Of a stretch of 64,000 nt of DNA, positions 34,794 to 44,722 are shown piece by piece (within the stretch, counting starts at the first letter, position 1; the number at the start of each line of letters is the position of its first letter). The translations under genes and the position numbers were made by a program. The notes under the pieces are model-generated. The model saw only the letters and a program-made list of their open reading frames with translations. It ran no database searches and had not been told where the DNA came from. This DNA is from Palleronia sp. THAF1 (GTDB lineage: Bacteria > Pseudomonadota > Alphaproteobacteria > Rhodobacterales > Rhodobacteraceae), in NCBI RefSeq assembly GCF_009363795.1, contig NZ_CP045420.1:1097001-1161000 (forward strand). The letters are read 5' to 3'.

Positions 34794-35951
34794 ATGATAA
34801 CGATCACCGACACCGCCGCATTGGCCGATTTCTGCACCCGTGCACGGGCGCATCCCTATGTGACGGTCGATACCGAGTTCCTGCGCGAGCGGACCTATTA
34901 TTCCAGGCTGTGCCTGATCCAGATGGCCGTTCCCGGCGACGCCGAGGAAGACGCCGTGCTGGTCGACCCTTTGGCCGAGGGGCTGTCTCTCGATCCGCTG
35001 TACGAGCTGTATCAGGACGAAAGCGTGGTAAAGGTCTTCCACGCCGCGCGGCAGGACGTGGAAATCTTCGTGCATGATCGGGGCATCGTGCCGACGCCGC
35101 TGTTCGACACGCAGGTCGCCGCCATGGTCTGCGGGTTCGGCGAGCAAGTCGGCTATGAGACGTTGGTGCGCAAGATCGCCAGGGCGCAGATCGACAAGTC
35201 GTCGCGCTTCACAGACTGGTCGCGGCGTCCGCTGACGGATGCCCAGAAGACCTATGCTTTGGCCGACGTGACGCATTTGCGCGATGTTTACGAGTATCTT
35301 GCCGCCGAATTGAAGAAGTCGGGCCGCACCGAATGGGTCGAGGAAGAGGTGCAGGTTCTGACCGATCCGGCCACCTACATCGTAACCCCGGAAGAGGCAT
35401 GGCGGCGGGTCAAGACGCGCACCCAGTCGGGCAAGTTCATGGCAATCGTGCGCGAGTTGGCCGCCTTCCGCGAAAGCTATGCGCAAGAGCATAACGTACC
35501 GCGCACGCGGGTCTACAAGGACGACGCGCTGGTGGAACTGGCATCAACCAAGCCGCAGTCCGAGAAGGATCTGGGCCGCTCGCGTTTGCTGCTGCGTGAG
35601 GCCCGCAAGGGCGAGATCGCGGATGGCATCCTTGCCGCGATCCAGCACGGGATGGCCGTCGATCCGAAGAATTACCCGGCCAGCAAAGATCCGCGCGACC
35701 AGTTGCAGGTGAACCCCGCGTTGGCTGATCTGCTGCGCGTATTGCTCAAGGCCAAGGCCGATACGGCGGGCGTGGCGCAGAAGCTGATCGCGACGAGTTC
35801 CGAGTTGGACCAGATTGCCGCCGGAGAAACCGACGTGGCCGCCCTGACTGGCTGGCGCAAGACGGTGTTCGGCGCCGACGCGCTGCGGCTGATGGCCGGA
35901 GAAGTGGGCTTGCGCGCCGATGGGCGCGACGTGGTGGTCTTCGATATCTAG
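34794..35951 (+). CDS. rnd: Ribonuclease D
   Basis: A 385-residue 3'-5' exoribonuclease of the DEDD group: VDTEF (DxE), KVFHAARQDVEIF, FDTQVAAMVCGFGEQVGYE and the C-terminal exonuclease motif region (TYALADVTHLRDVYEYL). HRDC-like helices follow. It trims tRNA precursors and other RNAs. It lies downstream of purN, its usual neighbour in this group. Confidence 0.95.
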   Translation: MITITDTAALADFCTRARAHPYVTVDTEFLRERTYYSRLCLIQMAVPGDAEEDAVLVDPLAEGLSLDPLYELYQDESVVKVFHAARQDVEIFVHDRGIVPTPLFDTQVAAMVCGFGEQVGYETLVRKIARAQIDKSSRFTDWSRRPLTDAQKTYALADVTHLRDVYEYLAAELKKSGRTEWVEEEVQVLTDPATYIVTPEEAWRRVKTRTQSGKFMAIVRELAAFRESYAQEHNVPRTRVYKDDALVELASTKPQSEKDLGRSRLLLREARKGEIADGILAAIQHGMAVDPKNYPASKDPRDQLQVNPALADLLRVLLKAKADTAGVAQKLIATSSELDQIAAGETDVAALTGWRKTVFGADALRLMAGEVGLRADGRDVVVFDI

Positions 35952-36017
35952 CGCGCGTTGACGGCTGCCGGACGGGGGCGTAGGTCGCGGGGTGTTATTC
36001 AGCCTGGAGCCGCCCCC

Positions 36018-37733
36018 ATGAACCTTTTCGCCGACATGCGCACCCACGTGATTGCTGCCCTCGACGACATGGTGCGCGCGGGGCAATTGCCAGAGGGGCT
36101 GTCGTTCGACAATGTCGCGGTCGAACCTCCGCGCGAAGCCGCCCATGGCGACATGGCCACGAACGCCGCGATGGTGCTGGCGAAACCTGCGGACATGAAG
36201 CCACGTGATCTGGCGCAGAACCTCGCCGCGCGGCTTGGATCGCTGAACGTCGTGGAAAGCGCGGACGTGGCCGGGCCGGGGTTCCTGAACCTGCGGCTGT
36301 CGTCGGCGCTGTGGTCCGATGTTGTCAGTCGCGCGCAAGAGGCCGGTTTCGGTGCGTCGAAGCTGGGGGCCGGGGCGAAGGTCAACGTGGAATACGTGTC
36401 GGCCAACCCCACCGGGCCCTTGCACGTGGGCCACACGCGCGGTGCCGTCTTCGGGGATGCGCTGGCGAACCTGCTGGCCTTCGCGGGCTACGACGTCACG
36501 CGGGAATACTACATCAACGATGGGGGCGCGCAGGTCGATGTGCTCGCCCGGTCCGTCTACCTGCGGTATCTGGAGGCGCACGGGCAGGAGGTGAGCTTCC
36601 CCGATGGCACCTATCCCGGCGACTATCTGAAGGACGTGGGTGAGGGGCTGAAGGCACGCGTGGGCGACGCCTACGTCGGCCAGCCAGAGGATGCGTGGCT
36701 CGCCGATGTGCGGGAGTTCGCAACCGAAGCGATGATGACCCTGATCCGCAATGATCTGGCGTCTCTCGGCGTGAAGATGGATGTCTTCTATTCCGAAAAG
36801 TCCCTGTATGGCACGGGCCGGATCGAAGAGGCTCTGAAGGAACTGGACGGCAAGGGGCTTATCTACAAAGGCACGCTGGAGCCGCCTAAAGGCAAACTGC
36901 CTGACGATTGGGAGCCGCGCGAACAGACTCTGTTCCGCTCGACCGCCTACGGCGATGACGTGGACCGGCCCGTGATGAAATCGGACGGCGCGTGGACCTA
37001 TTTCGCGCCCGATATCGCCTACCACTGGGACAAGATCGACCGGGGCTTCGACCAGCTGATCGATGTTTTCGGCGCCGATCACGGCGGCTACGTCAAGCGG
37101 ATGAAAGCGGCTGTGGCTGCCTTGTCGGATGAGCGGGTGCCGCTGGACGTCAAGCTGTGCCAGCTTGTGCGCCTGTACGACAAGGGCGAGCCGTTCAAGA
37201 TGTCCAAGCGCGCGGGCACCTTCGTGATGCTGTCGGACGTGGTCGAGCGGGTCGGCAAGGATGTCGTCCGCTTCCTGATGTTGACGCGCAAGAACGACGC
37301 GCCGCTGGACTTCGACTTGGCGAAAGCGGTCGAGGAAAGCCGCGACAATCCGGTGTGGTACGTGCAATACACCCATGCCCGTATCCGGTCGGTGATGCGC
37401 AAGGCGGACGGCATGGGTGTGGCCCCCGGTACGCCGAACCTGACCCATCCGGCCGAGATCGAGGTTGCCAAGAAGCTGGCCGAGTTCCCCCGGATCGTCG
37501 AGATCGCAGCCAAGGCGCACGAGCCGCACCGCATCGCTTTCTACCTTGGCGAACTGGCGCAAGTGTTCAACTCGCTGTGGAATGCGGGCGACGGCGACCA
37601 TGCGATCCGCTTCCTGCACGATAGTGACTCCGATGCGACAGCGGGCAAGATTCCTCTGCCGCTGGCCGTTTCCGTTGTGATTGCGGCAGGATTGGGTATC
37701 CTTGGCGTCGATCCGGTGGAAGAGATGCGCTGA
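36018..37733 (+). CDS. argS: Arginyl-tRNA synthetase
   Basis: A 571-residue class I synthetase: N-terminal Add1 domain, the HIGH variant [17 protein letters not shown], the KMSKR motif in [12 protein letters not shown], and an anticodon-binding helical domain. ATG at 36018 was preferred to an upstream in-frame start because it follows a GGAG box and matches the usual N-terminus [11 protein letters not shown]. It is first in the argS-SPOR-nagZ-scpA-scpB cluster. Confidence 0.97.
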   Translation: MNLFADMRTHVIAALDDMVRAGQLPEGLSFDNVAVEPPREAAHGDMATNAAMVLAKPADMKPRDLAQNLAARLGSLNVVESADVAGPGFLNLRLSSALWSDVVSRAQEAGFGASKLGAGAKVNVEYVSANPTGPLHVGHTRGAVFGDALANLLAFAGYDVTREYYINDGGAQVDVLARSVYLRYLEAHGQEVSFPDGTYPGDYLKDVGEGLKARVGDAYVGQPEDAWLADVREFATEAMMTLIRNDLASLGVKMDVFYSEKSLYGTGRIEEALKELDGKGLIYKGTLEPPKGKLPDDWEPREQTLFRSTAYGDDVDRPVMKSDGAWTYFAPDIAYHWDKIDRGFDQLIDVFGADHGGYVKRMKAAVAALSDERVPLDVKLCQLVRLYDKGEPFKMSKRAGTFVMLSDVVERVGKDVVRFLMLTRKNDAPLDFDLAKAVEESRDNPVWYVQYTHARIRSVMRKADGMGVAPGTPNLTHPAEIEVAKKLAEFPRIVEIAAKAHEPHRIAFYLGELAQVFNSLWNAGDGDHAIRFLHDSDSDATAGKIPLPLAVSVVIAAGLGILGVDPVEEMR

Positions 37734-37803
37734 GCGCACGGGACCGGACAGAGGCAGAGCAACAGACGCGGCGCAGCGAACGACGTCGCGGATCGAGGCA
37801 GGC

Positions 37804-38763
37804 ATGACGGAATATGGTTACGACACGGGCGAGTATCGCTCGGCCGGAGGTATCGGTGGCGCCGCTAGGGCCCAGACTTTGGTCAACGTCACGGGGGCTG
37901 CCGTTTCGGCGGCGCTGGTGATTGGCATGGGTGTGTGGGGCTACAAGCTAATGGTGCGCGACGTCAGCGGTGTGCCGGTGATCGAGGCGATAGAGGGCGC
38001 GTTCCGCACCCAGCCCGATGATCCCGGTGGCATGACCGCCCCGCATCAGGGCCTTCAGGTGAACGAAATCGCGGCCGTCGGTACGGCTGCCGGTCCGGTG
38101 GACGAAGTGCGGCTGGCGCCCGAAGTTGCGACCTTGGCCGAAGATGACGCACCGTGGGGCGACCTGATCGGACGGGCGCGCGTGGCAGAGGCCGAAGCCG
38201 CAAAGGATGATGCGCCTGACGTGCTGGTCGTGGAGGAGACAGACGATCGGGACGGGTCAAATGGAGCGTTGGAAATCGTGGATGCCGCCCCCCTCGACGA
38301 CCGCCCGGAAGACGCCGATCCTATCGACATCGCCATTGCCGAAGCGTTGACGGCAAACGACGCGCCGCCGTTGGTCGAGGATGCGCCCTTTGTCGCGCTG
38401 CGCCCCGCGCCGCGCCCCGAGTGGAACACCATCGCCCAGACGACCCCGGTATCGGTGACGAATGCCGTTCAGACCAGCGCCACGGCGGAAGTCTCGATCG
38501 ACGAGCTGCCGAAGGGGACGCGTCTGGTGCAGTTGGGTGCCTATGCGTCGACCGATGTGGCCCGCTCTGAGTGGGCGCGGATCGGTGGCAAGTTCACCGA
38601 CTTCTTCGCCGGCAAGCGCATGGTGATCCAGGAAGCGGTATCGGGCGGCAAGACCTTCTTCCGGCTGCGCGCCGAAGGGTTCCAGGACTTGGCTGAAGCG
38701 CGTCGTTTTTGTTCGGCCCTGACGGCGGCACAGGCCGACTGTATCCCGGTCGAAGTGCGGTGA
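37804..38763 (+). CDS. SPOR-domain membrane protein
   Basis: A 319-residue bitopic protein with one N-terminal helix (about residues 27-50), a long acidic, Ala/Asp-rich linker and a C-terminal SPOR domain (TRLVQLGAYASTDVARSEWARIG ... FFRLRAEGFQDLAEARRFCSAL). SPOR domains bind denuded peptidoglycan at division sites. Its stop overlaps the nagZ GTG start (GTGA), linking it with peptidoglycan recycling. Confidence 0.9.
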   Translation: MTEYGYDTGEYRSAGGIGGAARAQTLVNVTGAAVSAALVIGMGVWGYKLMVRDVSGVPVIEAIEGAFRTQPDDPGGMTAPHQGLQVNEIAAVGTAAGPVDEVRLAPEVATLAEDDAPWGDLIGRARVAEAEAAKDDAPDVLVVEETDDRDGSNGALEIVDAAPLDDRPEDADPIDIAIAEALTANDAPPLVEDAPFVALRPAPRPEWNTIAQTTPVSVTNAVQTSATAEVSIDELPKGTRLVQLGAYASTDVARSEWARIGGKFTDFFAGKRMVIQEAVSGGKTFFRLRAEGFQDLAEARRFCSALTAAQADCIPVEVR

Positions 38764-39752
38764 CGTCCGCCGCGATCCTTGGCTGCGCGGGCACGACGCT
38801 CGGGCGCGGGGAAGCGGCCTTCTTTGCCGAGGCGGACCCGTGGGGCTTCATCCTGTTCGGGCGCAATGTCGAAGATCCCGACCAGCTGTTGCGTCTGACC
38901 GATGCCTTGCGGGATGCGGTTGGCTGGCGTGCGCCGATCCTGATCGATCAAGAGGGCGGGCGCGTGCAGCGGCTGAAGGCGCCGCGATGGCGCAGCTGGC
39001 CGCCGCCTTTGACCCACGCCGATACCGCCGCAGATCCCGTCCGCGCCATGTGGTTACGCGCGCGGCTTCAGGCGATGGAGCTGCAGGCCGTCGGTATCGA
39101 CGTGAACTGCGCACCCACCTGTGACGTGGCGCGGCCCGAGACTCATCCCTTCCTGCGCAACCGCTGCTTCGGGCGCGACCCAGAGACTGTTACTGCCAAC
39201 GCCCGTGCCACCGCCGAAGGACTGCTGGCGGGCGGTGTGTTGCCCGTGATGAAGCATATGCCCGGTCATGGCCGCGCGCAGGTCGACAGCCACAAGGACC
39301 TGCCGCGCGTCGATGCCGACAAGACCGCGCTAGAGGCTGATTTCGCGCCATTCCGCGCGCTCTCCGACCTGCCCATGGGGATGACCGCGCATATCACCTA
39401 CACCGCGCTGGGTGGCAAACCCGCCACGCAGGACGCTGGGCTGATCTGGCTGATCCGTGAGGAAATCGGCTTCGACGGTCTGCTGATGACCGACGATATC
39501 TCGATGGAAGCGCTGGGTGGCTCTATCCCCGACCGCGCCGCCGCGTCGATCGAGGCCGGCTGCGACGTGGTTCTGCATTGCAACGGCAACCGCGCAGAGA
39601 TGGAAGGCTGCATCGACGCGTGTGGCCCGATGACAGACGCCGCCGCGCGCCGCGCAGAGGCCGCCTTGGCCCGCCGCCGTCTGCCGGAACTCGCCGATCC
39701 AGAGCGGCTGGCGTTCGAGTTGAGCGAGCTGGACGGGAACCTGAGTGGCTGA
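38760..39752 (+). CDS. nagZ: Beta-N-acetylhexosaminidase (peptidoglycan recycling)
   Basis: A 330-residue GH3 enzyme with LIDQEGGRVQRLK, the acid/base loop KHMPGHGRAQVDSHKDLP and the nucleophile Asp in LMTDDISM. It removes GlcNAc from muropeptides in the cytosol. The GTG at 38760 was chosen because it overlaps the SPOR gene stop and gives the standard N-terminus; the frame extends upstream without homology. Confidence 0.94.
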   Translation: MTSAAILGCAGTTLGRGEAAFFAEADPWGFILFGRNVEDPDQLLRLTDALRDAVGWRAPILIDQEGGRVQRLKAPRWRSWPPPLTHADTAADPVRAMWLRARLQAMELQAVGIDVNCAPTCDVARPETHPFLRNRCFGRDPETVTANARATAEGLLAGGVLPVMKHMPGHGRAQVDSHKDLPRVDADKTALEADFAPFRALSDLPMGMTAHITYTALGGKPATQDAGLIWLIREEIGFDGLLMTDDISMEALGGSIPDRAAASIEAGCDVVLHCNGNRAEMEGCIDACGPMTDAAARRAEAALARRRLPELADPERLAFELSELDGNLSG

Positions 39753-40524
39753 GGTCGAGCACCTCGCCACCCATGTGGCCGAGCGCGTCGCGGCAGAGGC
39801 GCTTATCGTCGATGTGGATGGGTTCGAAGGCCCGCTGGACTTGCTTCTGACCCTCTCTCGCACGCAAAAGGTCGATCTGCGCCAGATCAGCGTTCTGGCC
39901 TTGGCGCGGCAGTATCTGGCCTTCGTCGAAAAGGCGAAAGAACTGCGGATCGAACTGGCTGCCGACTATCTGGTCATGGCCGCATGGCTCGCCTTTCTGA
40001 AATCCCGCCTGCTGCTGCCCCCCGATCCGGCGGACGAAGGGCCATCGGGCGAAGATCTTGCTGCGCACCTTGCTTTCCAGTTGGAACGGCTGGAAGCGAT
40101 GCGCGACGTTGCCGCCAAGCTGATGGCCCGCGACCAGAAGGGCCGCGACTTCTTTCCGCGCGGCATCCCTGAACGGGTCGAGCGGGTGCGGAACGTGACT
40201 TACACCGCGACGCTGATGGACCTGATGCAAGCCTATGCCCGCATCCGCACAAAGGACGAGTTCCGCCCCTTCGTCATGGACCGCGACCGCGTGATGACGA
40301 TGGAAGAGGCGCTGGACCGGATGCGTGGCCTGATTGGCTTCGCGGGCGCGTGGACGGACCTGTCCAGCTACATGCCCGACGGTTGGGATGCCGATCCGGT
40401 GCGCCGACGCTCTGCCACGGCGGCGAACTTCGCGGCCTCGCTGGAACTGGTGAAGGCCGGCAAGATCGCCATCCGACAGGGCGAAACCTTCGCCCCCATC
40501 CAGATTAAGCGCCGCGATGACTGA
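39745..40524 (+). CDS. scpA: Segregation and condensation protein A
   Basis: A 259-residue kleisin: N-terminal FEGPLDLLLTLSRTQKVDLRQISVLALARQY, the helix ELAADYLVMAAWLAFLKSRLLLP and a C-terminal winged-helix region that binds Smc. GTG start at 39745 overlaps nagZ by 8 bases; the gene then overlaps scpB by 8. Confidence 0.95.
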   Translation: MAEVEHLATHVAERVAAEALIVDVDGFEGPLDLLLTLSRTQKVDLRQISVLALARQYLAFVEKAKELRIELAADYLVMAAWLAFLKSRLLLPPDPADEGPSGEDLAAHLAFQLERLEAMRDVAAKLMARDQKGRDFFPRGIPERVERVRNVTYTATLMDLMQAYARIRTKDEFRPFVMDRDRVMTMEEALDRMRGLIGFAGAWTDLSSYMPDGWDADPVRRRSATAANFAASLELVKAGKIAIRQGETFAPIQIKRRDD

Positions 40525-41161
40525 CGAACGCCCCCTTTTCGACGCGCCGGAACTGGCCGAGCAGGAGCGCATGGTCGAAGCGATCCTCTTTGCCTCGTCC
40601 GACCCTGTGACGGTCGCCGACATGAACGCCCGGATGCCCCACGGCTGTGACGCCGCCGCCGCGCTTGAGCAGATCCGCAAGCGCTACGAAGGGCGCGGCG
40701 TGCAGGTGGTGCGTGTGGGAGAAGCCTGGGCCATTCGCACTGCGCCAGATTTGGGTTTCCTGATGGCGCGCGAGACGACCGAAACGCGCAAGCTGTCGCG
40801 CGCGGCCATCGAAACATTGGCCATCGTCGCCTACCACCAGCCGTGCACCCGTGCCGAAATCGAAGAGATCCGCGGCGTGGCCGTGTCGCGCGGAACGCTG
40901 GACCAACTGCTGGAACTGGAATGGATTCGCTTCGGCAGGCGTCGTCAGACCCCCGGTCGGCCTGTGACCTTCGTGGTCACGCAGTCCTTCCTGGACCATT
41001 TCGGCCTGGAAACCGCGCGCGACTTGCCGGGCCTGAAGGACCTGCGCGCCGCCGGACTGTTGGAAAACCGTCCTTCGCCGGATACCGCCCCAGAGGGGGA
41101 TGACACGGAGGCCGAGCAGACCGATATGTTCGTTGACCCCGATGCGGAGGATGCACCTTGA
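40517..41161 (+). CDS. scpB: Segregation and condensation protein B
   Basis: A 214-residue winged-helix partner of ScpA in the Smc condensin complex: MVEAILFASSDPVTVADM, LSRAAIETLAIVAYHQPCTRAEIEEIRGV and GRPVTFVVTQSFLDHFGL. A short acidic tail ends the protein. Confidence 0.95.
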   Translation: MTDERPLFDAPELAEQERMVEAILFASSDPVTVADMNARMPHGCDAAAALEQIRKRYEGRGVQVVRVGEAWAIRTAPDLGFLMARETTETRKLSRAAIETLAIVAYHQPCTRAEIEEIRGVAVSRGTLDQLLELEWIRFGRRRQTPGRPVTFVVTQSFLDHFGLETARDLPGLKDLRAAGLLENRPSPDTAPEGDDTEAEQTDMFVDPDAEDAP

Positions 41162-41163
41162 AC

Positions 41164-41373
41164 ATGAACTCGATCATTTCGATGGCAGGACGGATGCTGG
41201 TCCGCACCCTGATGAAGCGCGGCATCAATGCCGGGCTGAACAAAACGCTGGGACCGGGCAATGCGCCTGACCAGATGACGCCGGAGGACCGCGCAAAACG
41301 TCAGCAATCGGCGCAAAACGTGAAGCGCGCCCGCAAGGGGATGCGCATCGCGAGACGCTTCGGGCGGTTCTGA
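41164..41373 (+). CDS. Small basic conserved-looking protein downstream of scpB
   Basis: A 69-residue protein (MNSIISMAGRMLVRTLMKRGINAG...) with an amphipathic, Arg/Lys-rich C-terminus (KRARKGMRIARRFGRF). Coding may start at ATG 41164 or, coupled to scpB, at TTG 41158. No function is recognised. Small basic proteins at this place are common in Rhodobacteraceae. Confidence 0.6.
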   Translation: MNSIISMAGRMLVRTLMKRGINAGLNKTLGPGNAPDQMTPEDRAKRQQSAQNVKRARKGMRIARRFGRF

Positions 41374-41485
41374 GCTTGGTTCGGCGAACCTGCGCTGATC
41401 ACAGCACCGTGTCCTTCATGTGATGAAACAATCCGTCTACTGACACGTGACTCCTTCAGGCAACCAAGCCAACTGGGAGAGAACT

Positions 41486-42046
41486 ATGTTTATCAAGTCA
41501 CTTACCGCCGCAGCCGCCATCGCCGTTGCAGGCACCGCCTACGCGCAAGACAACCCGATGGTCGGAGGCGCAGAAATGATGCCCGACATGACCATCGCCG
41601 AAAACGCATCGAACGCGAATAACCTGACCACGCTGGTGGCCGCCGCCGCGCAGGCCGGGCTGGTAGAGACGCTGGGCAGCGAAGGTCCCTTCACCGTCTT
41701 CGCGCCGACCGATGACGCGTTCGGCATGCTTTCCGATGAATCGCTCGAGCAATTGATGATGGACGAAAATCAGGATCAGCTTGCACAGATCCTCACATGC
41801 CATGTGGTTTCGACCAATGCCGATTCGACGGCCATCATGGGGATGATCTCCGACGACGGTGGCGAGCATCCCGTGGAAACCGTGGGTGGCTGCACGCTGA
41901 CGGCCTACATGGAAGGTGACACCCTGATGCTGCGCGATGAGAACGGGCGCGAGGCCAGCGTCATTCAAGCTGACGTCACGCAATCGAACGGTGTCGTTCA
42001 TGTGATCGACCGGGTCCTTCTCCCGGCTGGCCAAGCGGCTAACTAA
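41486..42046 (+). CDS. Secreted fasciclin-domain protein
   Basis: A 186-residue exported protein. The signal peptide is cleaved after AYA (about residue 18), and a single fasciclin (FAS1) domain follows: [41 protein letters not shown] and the closing [17 protein letters not shown]1 proteins mediate adhesion or surface interactions. ATG at 41486 follows GGGAGAGAA. It stands alone and is followed by a terminator. Confidence 0.9.
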   Translation: MFIKSLTAAAAIAVAGTAYAQDNPMVGGAEMMPDMTIAENASNANNLTTLVAAAAQAGLVETLGSEGPFTVFAPTDDAFGMLSDESLEQLMMDENQDQLAQILTCHVVSTNADSTAIMGMISDDGGEHPVETVGGCTLTAYMEGDTLMLRDENGREASVIQADVTQSNGVVHVIDRVLLPAGQAAN

Positions 42047-42080
42047 AGACCAAGATCACTGATTTCCCTCATGATCGGGC

Positions 42081-42110
42081 AGGGGCCGTCCTTCGGGGCG
42101 GCCTTTGCCT
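42081..42110 (+). terminator. Rho-independent terminator after the fasciclin gene
   Basis: The stem GGCCGTCC/GGGCGGCC is closed by a UUCG tetraloop and extended by G-T and A-T pairs. A short T-rich tail follows. It starts 35 bases after the stop codon. Confidence 0.7.
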
Positions 42111-42144
42111 TGCGCAGGCGGCCGATCCGGGGATGATCGCGGCC

Positions 42145-42810
42145 ATGAGCTATATTCCAGAACCTCTACCCGTCCGCGATCGCCCCGCTGATCCAGTCTC
42201 TGCGTTGGAGGATCTACGTGACCTGATGTCCAAGCGCCGAACCGTACGCGACTTTTCGGACCGCGCAGTGCCGCGGGACGCTATCGAGCAGGCCATCGCC
42301 ATCGCGGGCACGGCGCCTTCGGGGGCCAATCACCAACCTTGGCATTTCGTGGCGATCCAGAACGCTGATCTGAAAGCGCGTATCCGGCAGGCGGCGGAAG
42401 AGGAAGAGCGCGCCTTTTACGACGGGGCTGCAGGCGACGCATGGCTGGACGCGCTGGCCCCCATCGGCACCGACGCCGACAAGCCGCATCTGACAGATGC
42501 CGCTTGGCTTATCGTCGTCTTCGCGCAGCGCTACGGGATCGACGCGACGGGTGAGCGGTTCAAGCACTACTACGTTCCCGAAAGCACGGGCATCGCCTGC
42601 GGCTTCCTGATCGCGGCGTTACATCAGGCGGGGCTGGATTGTTTGACGCACACGCCTGCTCCCATGGGGTTCCTGCGCGAGATTTGCGAGCGGCCCGAGC
42701 ATGAGAAGCCGATCATGATTCTCGCTGTGGGCTATGCGGCAGACAATGCGCAGGTCCCGAAGCACGCGGGCCAGAAGAAGCCTTTGGGCGAGATTTTGAC
42801 GGTGCGGTAG
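42145..42810 (+). CDS. Nitroreductase-family flavoprotein, iodotyrosine-deiodinase-like
   Basis: A 221-residue FMN protein: [48 protein letters not shown] and a C-terminal [10 protein letters not shown]. It follows human iodotyrosine deiodinase closely through the lid. Residues Glu88, Tyr92 and Lys113 have the same spacing as human Glu157, Tyr161 and Lys182, which bind the substrate zwitterion. A halotyrosine or similar aromatic amino acid is therefore a plausible substrate. The start may instead be ATG 42133. Confidence 0.85.
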   Translation: MSYIPEPLPVRDRPADPVSALEDLRDLMSKRRTVRDFSDRAVPRDAIEQAIAIAGTAPSGANHQPWHFVAIQNADLKARIRQAAEEEERAFYDGAAGDAWLDALAPIGTDADKPHLTDAAWLIVVFAQRYGIDATGERFKHYYVPESTGIACGFLIAALHQAGLDCLTHTPAPMGFLREICERPEHEKPIMILAVGYAADNAQVPKHAGQKKPLGEILTVR

Positions 42811-42832
42811 GGGGCTTGTTTTGACGCGCGAC

Positions 42833-42881
42833 AACATCTTTTTTTCGTAGTTGAAAAAGTCAGCTACGAAAAAAAGATGTT
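42833..42881. terminator. Bidirectional terminator with an 18-base perfect inverted repeat
   Basis: The left arm AACATCTTTTTTTCGTAG (42833-42850) is mirrored exactly by 42864-42881 around a 13-base loop. It lies between convergent genes (nitroreductase, plus; HNH protein, minus). The T7/A7 runs give a U-rich segment in either direction. Confidence 0.7.
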
Positions 42882-42924
42882 AATGGGCCGATGAGCCATC
42901 CAACATCGGGCACTCCGTCGGACT

Positions 42925-43509
42925 TCAAGCTTCTAGTTCCGCATCCCAATACAGGAAGTCCATCCAGCTGTCGTGCAGGTGGTTGGGCGGGAAGCGTCGG
43001 CCCATGTTCTTCAGCTCTTCCGCGCCGGGAACGCGCGGGGCCTTTCGCAGCGATAGGCCAGAATCGCGCAGGTTCTTGGAGCCTTTGGACAGGTTGCACC
43101 GCGAACAGGCGGCGACCACGTTCTCCCAGCTTGTCCGCCCGCCGCGTGCGCGCGGCACCACATGGTCGAAGGTCAAATCGCCGGTAGAGCCGCAGTATTG
43201 GCAGCGGAATTCGTCGCGCAGGAACAGATTGAACCTAGTGAAGGCGACGCGCTTCTGCGGTTTCACGTAGTCTTTCAGCACCACGACGGACGGGATGCGC
43301 AGCGTGGTCGTTGGCGACCGCACCACCGCGTCGTATTCGGCAACGATATCCACCCGGTCGAGGAACGCGGCCTTCACGGCGTCCTGCCATGGCCAGAGTG
43401 ACAGGGGATAGTAGCTGAGCGGACGGTAATCGGCGTTGAGCACAAGGGCAGGGTGGTGCCTAAGGCTGTTGGGTTCGCGAACGAAGCTCGTCCTGAAGTC
43501 TGGGCCCAT
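42925..43509 (-). CDS. HNH endonuclease family protein
   Basis: A 194-residue protein with a C-terminal HNH fold: FRCQYCGSTGDLTFDHVVPRARGGRTSWENVVAACSRCNLSKG. The two CxxC pairs bind zinc, and DHVVPR..GG..SWENVV forms the catalytic site. Proteins of this single-domain group are widespread in alphaproteobacteria; the DNA target is unknown. Confidence 0.9.
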   Translation of the reverse strand: MGPDFRTSFVREPNSLRHHPALVLNADYRPLSYYPLSLWPWQDAVKAAFLDRVDIVAEYDAVVRSPTTTLRIPSVVVLKDYVKPQKRVAFTRFNLFLRDEFRCQYCGSTGDLTFDHVVPRARGGRTSWENVVAACSRCNLSKGSKNLRDSGLSLRKAPRVPGAEELKNMGRRFPPNHLHDSWMDFLYWDAELEA

Positions 43510-43691
43510 GCAATATGTTCCTCGCCTCGTAACCTGCCGGTCCGGGGCGGAGGATCCGCCCCACGCTTGGCTCGACTATATGTGCGACTTGAAACCGCGC
43601 AAGGCCTATATGGTGTGGCATGTCGAGCAGGTTGAGGATCGCACGTCTGCATGACGTATATGTGACGACATGATGCGCGGCAGGGCGCTCT

Positions 43692-44330
43692 TTAGACGAC
43701 CGTGATCTGCAAGTCCGGCAGTCCGTCGATCCGCCCTGTCAGCCGGTCGCCACGCACCACGGGGCCAACCCCTGATGGTGTGCCGGTCATCACCAGATCG
43801 CCCGGGCCAAGTTTGTATAGCGCCCCCAGATACGACAGAATCGCTGGGATCGGTTGGATCAGGTCGCGCGTGTTGCCGGACTGGCGCGCCTCTCCGTTCA
43901 CGTCGAGTGCGATATCCAGCGCATCCAGATCATCCACCACGCGCATCGGCGCAAGAATCGCCGCGCCCTCGAAATCTTTTGCCACGTCCCACGGGTGACG
44001 CTTGTCCTTGCAGGTGGCCTGCAAATCGCGGCGCGTCATGTCGAGCCCGACGCCCGCTGCGAGTACGCCAGAGCCGCCCATGGCGATCACCAACTCGACC
44101 TCGTGATGCACATCGCCGGATCCGGGCGGGTAGCGCCAGTCGCCGGGATGCACGGCGTGGGCGGGGGATTTGGTGAAGAAGAAGGGGTTCTCCTGGTCCA
44201 CCACATTGCCCATTTCAGCGGCGTGGGCGGCGTAGTTGCGTCCGATGCAGAATATACGGCGGACGGGATAGGCGCCGCGCCCCTCGACCGGTAGAACGAA
44301 CGGGGTAGGGGCATCGAACAGAAGGGCCAT
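43692..44330 (-). CDS. Fumarylacetoacetate hydrolase-family protein
   Basis: A 212-residue FAH-fold enzyme: IFCIGRNYAAHAAEMG, PFFFTKSPAHAVHPG, DVHHEVELVIAMG (metal-binding acids) and PGDLVMTGTPSGVGPV. Members hydrolyse or decarboxylate beta-keto acids such as acylpyruvates or oxaloacetate. Substrate is not determined; the gene stands alone. Confidence 0.88.
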   Translation of the reverse strand: MALLFDAPTPFVLPVEGRGAYPVRRIFCIGRNYAAHAAEMGNVVDQENPFFFTKSPAHAVHPGDWRYPPGSGDVHHEVELVIAMGGSGVLAAGVGLDMTRRDLQATCKDKRHPWDVAKDFEGAAILAPMRVVDDLDALDIALDVNGEARQSGNTRDLIQPIPAILSYLGALYKLGPGDLVMTGTPSGVGPVVRGDRLTGRIDGLPDLQITVV

Positions 44331-44501
44331 GGCGGTGTCTTTCCTGGACTGCGGTTGATGAAGCGTAACGCTCGGCTGCCCTGTGCAAAAGCCCGCGCGG
44401 CAGGGCTTGATCCCTCCCGTGGTTAGGCGTATTGCGCGGCCTCAATCCGTTTTCCCTGCAGGGCCGCAACGCGCCCCTCCCAGACCTGCGAAGGACCTGT
44501 C

Positions 44502-44708
44502 ATGGCAGTCCCCAAGAGTAAGATCACCAAGTCGCGCCGCGGTATGCGCCAGTCCCACGACGCCTTGGTTGCGGCCAACCCGGCCGAATGCCCGAACTGT
44601 GGCGAGCTGAAGCGCCCGCACCACGTTTGCGGCGCCTGCGGTCACTACGCCGAGCGTGAGATCATCGCGCAGGCCGACGAGATCGATCTCGACGACGACG
44701 CAGCGTAA
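44502..44708 (+). CDS. rpmF: 50S ribosomal protein L32
   Basis: A 68-residue L32: [21 protein letters not shown], then the zinc ribbon [20 protein letters not shown]. It is followed by plsX and fabH, the classic bacterial order. Confidence 0.97.
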   Translation: MAVPKSKITKSRRGMRQSHDALVAANPAECPNCGELKRPHHVCGACGHYAEREIIAQADEIDLDDDAA

Positions 44709-44722
44709 GGCCGGCGCAGCCG

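Noticed and set aside
35544-37805. A 753-codon open frame antisense to rnd and argS
   Set aside because: Composition typical of the opposite strand of high-GC genes; argS and rnd have all their catalytic motifs.
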